From: Flavivirga rizhaonensis
GTDB taxonomy: Bacteria > Bacteroidota > Bacteroidia > Flavobacteriales > Flavobacteriaceae
DNA: 45,303 bases
Direction: 5' to 3'
Assembly (NCBI RefSeq): GCF_004791695.1
Contig: NZ_SRSO01000035.1
Span: 1 to 45,303, forward strand
The notes under the pieces are model-generated. The model worked only from the letters and a program-made list of their open reading frames with translations. It was not told the origin of the DNA and ran no database searches. Position numbers and translations under genes: made by a program. Below are positions 39,336 to 45,303 of this stretch, piece by piece; position 1 is the first letter of the stretch; every line of letters starts with the position of its first letter.

Positions 39336-42300
39336 TATTCTGCTTAAAATATTCTTGCACTTTCTTTTTATAAACTTGTTGCAAAGGTAAAGCTTGTCTG
39401 TTTAATATTTCGGTGGTTTTAAAATATTGTTTTGCAGTAGGTATTTGACTGTTTGTATTATTATTGAAATTGTTTTTATTCGTTTCAGATTCTCTTTTAT
39501 TATCCTCTCCTTGTTCGAACGTGGCGTTCTCTAATTTTAATAATTGATGCTTTAACTGCATCATTTTTTGAAGTGTTTGATTTGTAAATCCTTTGTTCAA
39601 TAAATCCAATTCAATGTCTTCCATACTTCTTAATAATCTGTCTCCATTGCCTCCTTTTCCCTTTCCTTCTTTAGCCAATCTTTCCTCTAAAGCTTTTCGT
39701 AATTCCTGCTGCTGTTGGTATATTTGATATAATAAACCATTCATATCTTCATTAGTTCCTTCACCTTCTCCCCCTTTTTGATTCCCTTCTTTTCCTTCTT
39801 CATCTTTGCCTCCTTGTTTATCGCCTTTCTTTCCTTTTTCTCCATCTTTACCTTTTTTACCTTCTTTCTCACCATCTTTTTCACCTTTGCCTTCTCCTTC
39901 TTTGGGTTTTCCTTTTTCGCCTTTCTTCATACCCTCTTCCATCATCTTATTAAGCTCTTCCTGACTCATAATAATATCTGGTAATTGCATCTCTCCTTTT
40001 CCTCCTTTTCCAGGAGACATGCTCATATTTTCTTGCATATTATCTAAAACATCACTTAAAAAATTAGCTAAATTATTTGCTGCTGTTACAGCAAACTGTT
40101 GATTAGAGACTCCCTGATATAATTGATTTTCTGCTAGTAAACTTAAAGCTTTATCAATGTTGTAATAAACATCGGTTATTTCTTTATTAACTTTTTCAGA
40201 AAGTTTAGGTTGACGAAGCGACAATGAAAACAAGCTATCATCGATATGTTCAAAATGTTCTTTTAAATTATTTTGTTTTCGTAAATACGATGCAAACTTA
40301 TTATGGTTAGCGTCTATATTTTTAAACTGATTCATGACACTTTCCTGATCAAAAGAAAATAGCACAAGGTTATCTAAAATTTGACGAAGCATATCTACAT
40401 CTTCTTGCATTTGTTCTCCTCCTCCGCCTTGCATAGCACTTTGCATTTGCTGACTCATTTTTTTCATTTTTTGAGCCGCTTTCTTCTGGCTTTTTTGAGC
40501 GTTCTTTAAATTTTGATTTTCCTGTTTTTCTTGCTTTTCTCCTTCTTGTTGTTCTTCTTCATTTTGTTTTTCACCTACTTGCTCCTCTTCTTTTTTCTCT
40601 AATGCATCTGATGCTTTTTCTTGTTCTTTTTTAATATCATTCTCTTCTAATTTATCTTGAGGAATATCAATTGGTTTTTTTAAAGCCTTACTATCTTTCT
40701 TTAAATCTTCTAACTGTTTAGAAAATTCTTCAAATTTTTTATTAAGCTCTTCTTGTTTGTCTTTAGTATTTTCTTCTTCAGATTTGTTCGATTGTTTTTC
40801 TTGTTCTTCTGCAAGCTTCTCTAAATCACTCTTTAGTTTTTCTAATTTCTTCTCAACATAAAAACGTTTGGTTAATTCCAGCAACTGCTGTAAACTTCGC
40901 TTTTTGTTTTTATTTTGTTTTGCTAGTTCTTCTAGTTTTTTTGTGATAACGTCCTCTTTGTTGATTTTTTCCAGAAGCTCTTTTAACTCATCTAATACTT
41001 TTTCATCTTTCTTAAGCTGTTCTTCATTTTCTTTTAAACGTTCCTTTAAATCTTCTTTAAATACATCCTCTTTTAAGTTTTCTTTTTGAAATTCTTCTAA
41101 ATTATCTTTCAGTTTTTTATTGAAATTTTTCATCATTTCGTCTTGTTGTTCCTGACGTTTTAAAAAGGATTCTAATTTCTTTTTATCATTAAAATTTAGA
41201 GTCGATTTTTCTTTTTGAGTTTTAGTGAGTTGTTCTAATTTTTTATCCTGCTCATCAAATTTTTCTAAAGATTTATTCAAATCTTTAATGGTTTTGTTTT
41301 GTTCTTCTAAATTCTTTTGTGATTCTTCCTCTTTTGTGCGTTTTCTATAAGTAAACACATGACTTTTAGCAGTTTTGTGTTTGTTAATTATATCATTATC
41401 AAATACTTGAAAATATAATTCATAAGATTTACCTGCTTCAATATTTAAATTATTAGGGAAAGCACTTACAAAATCAGCAATATTGGAATTAGATATTGGA
41501 ATCTTTTCAAATTGTTTGTTTTTATCATCATCAGACGGATAGTACACTAGTTGTAACTTACTAAAACCGTAATCATCGCTTACTTGTCCATAAAAATATA
41601 AGGATTGTAAATCCAAACTGTCTGTTTCCACTTTTAAATTAATTTCTGGATATTCATCCTTAACAACACCAATACTGAATGCTAGATTTTCGTAATTTTG
41701 AAGGTTTTTATTGCTGGTACTTAAACTGTAATCCAAATTATTATAAACACGTTTTGAAGCTTCAAAAGTTCCTGATTCATCAGAGGAAAAATTAATAGTA
41801 TCGTTAGCATATAGATGAACTTGTTCTGTAGATTTGGTTTTTAATTGCCAGATAATATTTGTGCCTTCAGGAACTAAAGCATTTCCTGTACTTTTAATAG
41901 TTTCATCTTTCTTTTTAGTGTAAGCTGGGTAATCTAAAACCATTTCAAAACTCAATAAAGAAGGCACCTCAACAATTTTTATTCCATAAGGTTTAGATTT
42001 TACATCATTGGCCGATAGTTCAAAACGAATGTCCGATTTAAGTTGCGAAAACACGTATTCAAATTCTCCTACGCCCTTCTGTTGTAAAAAATAAGTTTCG
42101 TTATTATAGGTTATTTGTGCGCTTTCTGGTGTGAGTTCTCCTGCTGTTTTTACAATCAGTTTAAAATCTTTATTCTCAATAGCTTTTAAATTATCGTTTA
42201 CTACAAAAAATTGAAATGGTGCCGGTGGCTCATAGGCCGTTTTATAATGAACGACACGTTCGTAACTCTCACTAAACCAATTAAAATTACCTGTTAAAAA

Positions 42301-42801
42301 AGTGAGCAACAAGATTAAAACAGGAATAGCTGCGTACTTTAAATAATGTAAGTTCTTTTTTAAGTTAATAGCTAATTTAAATGGAATTGGAGTAAGTTCT
42401 AGCGATTTCTGTTCAATACTTGCTAAAAGTAATTCTGACTGTGATTTGTTTTGGTTCAGTTGAAGAACATTTAGTAATTTATCATTTACTTCTGGAAAAT
42501 ACTGTCCTATAATCCTTGAGGCATCTTCATAATTAATACCTTTTTGAAGCTTGAATAATTTAGCTAAAGGTGCTGCAATGAATTTAATAATTAGAGTTAC
42601 TTCTACAGCTATAAATAGCCAAAATAAAACGGTTCTGGCTATGGTATTTAACCATAAAACATGTTCAATAAATAGCGTAAATAGAAAATATAATAAGCCT
42701 ATAGCAAAAAATAAAATGGCGCCTTTTAGTAATTCATTTGTGTAATAGCGCTTAATAAATGCCTCTAACTTGTTTTGTATGCTCTTAAAGTTACTATTCA
42801 T
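39328..42801 (-). CDS. Large DUF4175-type membrane/coiled-coil protein
   Basis: 1157 residues. Membrane segments occur at about 25-45, 50-75 and 155-172, followed by a beta-rich extracytoplasmic region (about 180-480). A very long Lys/Glu/Gln-rich coiled coil (about 490-760), a Gly/Lys low-complexity region with GEGKGEKDGEK-type runs (about 985-1050) and a short C-terminal helical tail complete the protein. The family is specific to Bacteroidota and of unknown function; homologues commonly sit with ybeY and gltX. Confidence 0.85.
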   Translation of the reverse strand: MNSNFKSIQNKLEAFIKRYYTNELLKGAILFFAIGLLYFLFTLFIEHVLWLNTIARTVLFWLFIAVEVTLIIKFIAAPLAKLFKLQKGINYEDASRIIGQYFPEVNDKLLNVLQLNQNKSQSELLLASIEQKSLELTPIPFKLAINLKKNLHYLKYAAIPVLILLLTFLTGNFNWFSESYERVVHYKTAYEPPAPFQFFVVNDNLKAIENKDFKLIVKTAGELTPESAQITYNNETYFLQQKGVGEFEYVFSQLKSDIRFELSANDVKSKPYGIKIVEVPSLLSFEMVLDYPAYTKKKDETIKSTGNALVPEGTNIIWQLKTKSTEQVHLYANDTINFSSDESGTFEASKRVYNNLDYSLSTSNKNLQNYENLAFSIGVVKDEYPEINLKVETDSLDLQSLYFYGQVSDDYGFSKLQLVYYPSDDDKNKQFEKIPISNSNIADFVSAFPNNLNIEAGKSYELYFQVFDNDIINKHKTAKSHVFTYRKRTKEEESQKNLEEQNKTIKDLNKSLEKFDEQDKKLEQLTKTQKEKSTLNFNDKKKLESFLKRQEQQDEMMKNFNKKLKDNLEEFQKENLKEDVFKEDLKERLKENEEQLKKDEKVLDELKELLEKINKEDVITKKLEELAKQNKNKKRSLQQLLELTKRFYVEKKLEKLKSDLEKLAEEQEKQSNKSEEENTKDKQEELNKKFEEFSKQLEDLKKDSKALKKPIDIPQDKLEENDIKKEQEKASDALEKKEEEQVGEKQNEEEQQEGEKQEKQENQNLKNAQKSQKKAAQKMKKMSQQMQSAMQGGGGEQMQEDVDMLRQILDNLVLFSFDQESVMNQFKNIDANHNKFASYLRKQNNLKEHFEHIDDSLFSLSLRQPKLSEKVNKEITDVYYNIDKALSLLAENQLYQGVSNQQFAVTAANNLANFLSDVLDNMQENMSMSPGKGGKGEMQLPDIIMSQEELNKMMEEGMKKGEKGKPKEGEGKGEKDGEKEGKKGKDGEKGKKGDKQGGKDEEGKEGNQKGGEGEGTNEDMNGLLYQIYQQQQELRKALEERLAKEGKGKGGNGDRLLRSMEDIELDLLNKGFTNQTLQKMMQLKHQLLKLENATFEQGEDNKRESETNKNNFNNNTNSQIPTAKQYFKTTEILNRQALPLQQVYKKKVQEYFKQNND

Positions 42802-43310
42802 GGTTTTTATTCCTGATCTCTGGGACTTACAAATTCAATTGTTTTTTTAAATAAAATATTGAAAAGTTATTTTAACGACTTACTAAACTACAATTTTATT
42901 TAGTAAAGAGTTTATAATTAAGTGTTAATTGTTAATGCCTGCGTAGATGTTAACTATTGAAAGGTAACTTTTTTAAAGCTTAAAAAATGAAACCCCCTCA
43001 TAAGTATAATTAAAAAGAGGGAGTTTGATGTAATAAAAGTATGAAGTTATAACTCTCAATTAAACCCATAACTATTATAATTACAATTTGTTTCTCAACA
43101 CTATAAATGTATAAGCTTTCAACTATTTTGGTCTTTTGTTTTTACATGAATAATAATAAAAAGGCCTTAAGAAGCTATAATTAAGTATTCAATTAGATTA
43201 CATTATTATTTAATAGTTTAAGAATTTGAATAGAGTCATTATTAAAAATCTCTGTGTTGGTATTTTTCTATTATAGCTTATCTGTATCTTTGCAAACAAA
43301 TTTATAAAAC
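42802..43310. other. Gap between divergent DUF4175 and gltX genes
   Basis: No gene is seen. An inverted repeat AAACCCCCTC (42990-42999) / GAGGGAGTTT (43017-43026) may be a terminator-like hairpin or a regulatory site. The gltX promoter lies at the right end. Confidence 0.5.
43285..43292 (+). promoter_or_regulatory. -7 promoter box of gltX
   Basis: TATCTTTG fits TAnnTTTG, 18 nt upstream of the ATG at 43311. Confidence 0.65.
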
Positions 43311-44918
43311 ATGACCAAAAACGTTCGTGTGCGTTTTGCACCAAGCCCAACAGGACCTTTACATATAGGCGGTGTTCGTACAGCTTTATTCAACTATTTA
43401 TTTGCAAAAAAACACCATGGAACTTTTGTTCTTAGAATAGAAGATACCGATCAAAACAGGTATGTTGAAGGGGCTGAAAAGTATATCGTTGATGCTCTTA
43501 ATTGGTGTGGAATGCCTTATGATGAAGGACCTACTTCGACTGCGCTCAGTACAGATTCCAAAAACGAGACGTTTGGCCCTTACAGACAAAGCGAACGGAA
43601 ACATTTATACAAACAATATGCTGATGAATTAATTGCATCAGGCAATGCTTATTATGCTTTTGATACTGCTGAAACGTTAGATTTTCACAGAAAAGACCAC
43701 GAAGCGAAAGGGAAAACGTTTATATATAATTGGCATAACCGCTTAAAATTAAGCAATTCCTTATCGCTTAGCGCGGAAGAGGTTAAAGCTAAATTGAATG
43801 CTGGTGATGCATATGTGATTCGATTTAAATCCCCACAGGATGAAACACTTCATTTAATAGATAGTATTCGTGGTGATATTAAAATAGACACTAATATTTT
43901 AGATGACAAAGTATTGTTTAAAAGTGATGGGATGCCAACCTATCATTTAGCAAATATTGTGGATGATCATTTAATGGAAATAACACATGTTATTCGTGGA
44001 GAAGAATGGTTACCATCTTTAGCATTACATTACCAATTATACAAAGCTTTTGGTTGGGATGCTCCGGAATTTGCGCATTTACCATTAATTTTAAAACCAA
44101 CAGGAAAAGGAAAATTAAGCAAGCGTGATGGTGATAAATTAGGATTTCCTGTGTTTCCTTTAGAGTGGAAAGACCCTAAAAGCAATGACATTTCAAGAGG
44201 TTATAAAGAAGATGGCTATTTCCCAGAAGCTATGGTAAATTTCCTGGCATTTTTAGGCTGGAACCCAGGAACCGAACAAGAAATTTTTAATTTGGATGAA
44301 CTTATTGAGGCTTTCGATTTAAGTCGTGTTAACAAATCAGGAGCACGTTTTGATCCAGATAAAATAAAATGGTTTAACCATTATTACATGCAAACACAAA
44401 ACGATGATGTTTTAGCTGAGTTGTTTAAACCTATTGTTGATGAAAAACTAAATGCGACCTCGAGTACTTCGACTTCGCTCAGTACAGGCTCTGTCGAGAG
44501 GTCTCATCAGGATGAGATTTCTCCTTCCAGTCGAAATGACATAGCCTTAGTTGTTGGTTTAATAAAAGAACGAGCTACTTTTATTTCTGATTTCTGGAAT
44601 TTAAGTCATTTCTTTTTTATTGCTCCGAAAGCCTATGATGAAAAAGCATCAAAAAAGGCATTCAAAGAAGGCACAAAAGAACTTATGTTGGAGTTAGTTT
44701 CTATAATTAATACAGTTGAGGATTTTTCTGTAGAAAACCTTCAAACCAAAATTAAAGGCTGGATTACAGATAATGACATTGGTTTTGGTAAAGTAATGAT
44801 GCCATTACGATTAGCCCTAGTGGGTGCTTTACAAGGTCCCGATGTGTTTGATATTATGTATATGATTGGCAAAAAAGAAAGTATTAAGCGTATAGAAGCA
44901 GCAATAGCCTCTTTATAG
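43311..44918 (+). CDS. gltX: Glutamate--tRNA ligase with two translated repeat insertions
   Basis: 535 residues, about 30 longer than usual. The class-I motifs are intact: HIG at 18-20 (APSPTGPLHIGG) and KLSKR at 268-272. Two stretches look foreign. Residues 75-83 (TSTALSTDS) lie just before the conserved FGPYRQSER. Residues about 383-410 (from STSTSLSTGSVERSH to SSRND) lie before VVGLIKERATF. Their DNA matches the dispersed repeats in intergenic gaps, for example TTCGACTGCGCTCAGTACAG. Both insertions keep the frame and no stop is introduced, so the enzyme is probably active. Confidence 0.95.
   Translation: MTKNVRVRFAPSPTGPLHIGGVRTALFNYLFAKKHHGTFVLRIEDTDQNRYVEGAEKYIVDALNWCGMPYDEGPTSTALSTDSKNETFGPYRQSERKHLYKQYADELIASGNAYYAFDTAETLDFHRKDHEAKGKTFIYNWHNRLKLSNSLSLSAEEVKAKLNAGDAYVIRFKSPQDETLHLIDSIRGDIKIDTNILDDKVLFKSDGMPTYHLANIVDDHLMEITHVIRGEEWLPSLALHYQLYKAFGWDAPEFAHLPLILKPTGKGKLSKRDGDKLGFPVFPLEWKDPKSNDISRGYKEDGYFPEAMVNFLAFLGWNPGTEQEIFNLDELIEAFDLSRVNKSGARFDPDKIKWFNHYYMQTQNDDVLAELFKPIVDEKLNATSSTSTSLSTGSVERSHQDEISPSSRNDIALVVGLIKERATFISDFWNLSHFFFIAPKAYDEKASKKAFKEGTKELMLELVSIINTVEDFSVENLQTKIKGWITDNDIGFGKVMMPLRLALVGALQGPDVFDIMYMIGKKESIKRIEAAIASL
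43533..43559 (+). repeat. Dispersed-repeat fragment in gltX (9 codons)
   Basis: ACTTCGACTGCGCTCAGTAC and following bases match the TCGACTGCGCTC units at 12764-12776 and 18637-18650. In-frame insertion between EGP and KNETFGPYRQS of gltX. Confidence 0.7.
44457..44540 (+). repeat. Dispersed-repeat copy in gltX (28 codons)
   Basis: Contains TTCGACTTCGCTCAGTACAG, CTGTCGAGAGGTCTCATCAG and CCAGTCGAAATGAC. The reverse complement resembles the repeat fragment CAGAGCCTGTACTGAG at about 20590. It is in frame with no stop. Confidence 0.75.
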
Positions 44919-45007
44919 GGTTTTCTTAGATAAATTAACGTCAGTTAGATTTAATTTTTTTATAAAAAATAATATTAAAACAATGATTTTCAAGTGTTTG
45001 TCATTTA

Positions 45008-45184
45008 ATGACAAAAATCGCGGAAGAAACTGGATTAAGCAGACCGAGTTTATACAAAGCATTATCTGATGGAGCTAAACCTCAATTTGCGACAATAATG
45101 AAAGTATTAAAAGCCATAGGAGGACAAATTCAAGTGAATCATGTCTGCTTAAAAATAACGACACCACAACAATGGCTCCTATGA
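45008..45184 (+). pseudogene. Truncated HigA-like addiction-module antidote
   Basis: 58 residues, MTKIAEETGLSRPSLYKALS followed by PQFATIMKVLKAIGGQIQVN, matching the C-terminal HTH half of the 'probable addiction module antidote' family. The usual N-terminal roughly 40 residues are absent, and an in-frame stop lies at 44984-44986. It begins exactly where the family has an internal Met, so it is most likely a remnant. No toxin gene is adjacent. Confidence 0.55.
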
Positions 45185-45303
45185 AAAGCACTAGCCAAGT
45201 TCTTCAAAGTTAATATTTATTTTTCAATTATCTCATAATGATGATTTTGAGATGTTGAATTGTTGATAATTCCGATAGGATTATCAATAATTCAACACTA
45301 TAT

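Noticed and set aside
43533..44540. gltX as a pseudogene
   Set aside because: Both repeat insertions keep the frame and the HIGH and KMSKS-type motifs are intact.
1..45303. CRISPR array
   Set aside because: The repeats in the first 10 kb are 100-200 bp, palindromic and separated by genes; no short regularly spaced direct repeats are seen.
1..45303. tRNA or rRNA genes
   Set aside because: No cloverleaf with a TTCGA-type T arm and CCA-compatible acceptor, and no rRNA-like stretch, was recognised.

Overview
The window comes from a low-GC Bacteroidota chromosome, most likely a marine-type Flavobacteriaceae. The grounds are T9SS type-B sorting, TAnnTTTG-type -7 promoter boxes, 'SCN'-style lipoboxes, a DUF4175-type giant protein, and the gltX / DUF4175 / ybeY / mnmG / methyltransferase / OmpH gene block.

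Region 1 (1-10150) is an accessory region built like an integron cassette array, although no integrase gene lies in the window. Small, unrelated genes (lipoprotein, membrane protein, GNAT acetyltransferase with an XRE pair, MORN-like lipoprotein, kinase-like phosphotransferase, thioredoxin-like protein, Crp-like regulator with an outer-membrane protein, phosphotriesterase-like lipoprotein, TIR protein) are separated by imperfect palindromes of about 140-200 bp. Each cassette begins with GTTR plus 5-6 cassette-specific bases and ends with the exact reverse complement of its own start, which is the arrangement expected of attC-type cassettes. Three unrelated sequence families of the separating element keep the same fold: a 3-nt against 5-6-nt internal loop, then a 15-18 bp stem that mostly carries A.C mismatches at positions 7 and 12, then an inner hairpin. 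Four copies of a REP/BIME-like element sit in or beside the separators.

Region 2 (10150-10890) closes the array: a reversed XRE gene and a candidate structured RNA. It is followed by a small unknown gene with a strong terminator.

Region 3 (11.3-27.5 kb) holds an iron or metal uptake cluster on the minus strand (small Cys protein, TonB receptor, PepSY protein), an MBL hydrolase with a subtilase, an M1 peptidase, a Crp-family regulator with a perfect palindromic operator in front of a tautomerase/SDR/NTF2-like operon, an AraC-like regulator with a VOC protein, and a minus-strand pair made of a GCS2-CBS fusion and an AstE/AspA-like zinc hydrolase.

Region 4 (27.5-45.3 kb) is core genome: rnpA, S41 protease, OmpA-like protein, LRR/T9SS protein, an ElaA-like GNAT, a CDF transporter, rpiB, a 1.1-kb AT-rich gap with a DnaA box, OmpH-like lipoprotein, methyltransferase, mnmG flanked by two parS-like palindromes, ybeY, DUF4175, and gltX, whose reading frame contains two translated dispersed-repeat fragments. 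The parS-like sites and the DnaA box suggest an origin-proximal location. Dispersed 'GTCATTC...GAAGAATCT' and 'TCGACTGCGCTC' repeats occur in many intergenic gaps.
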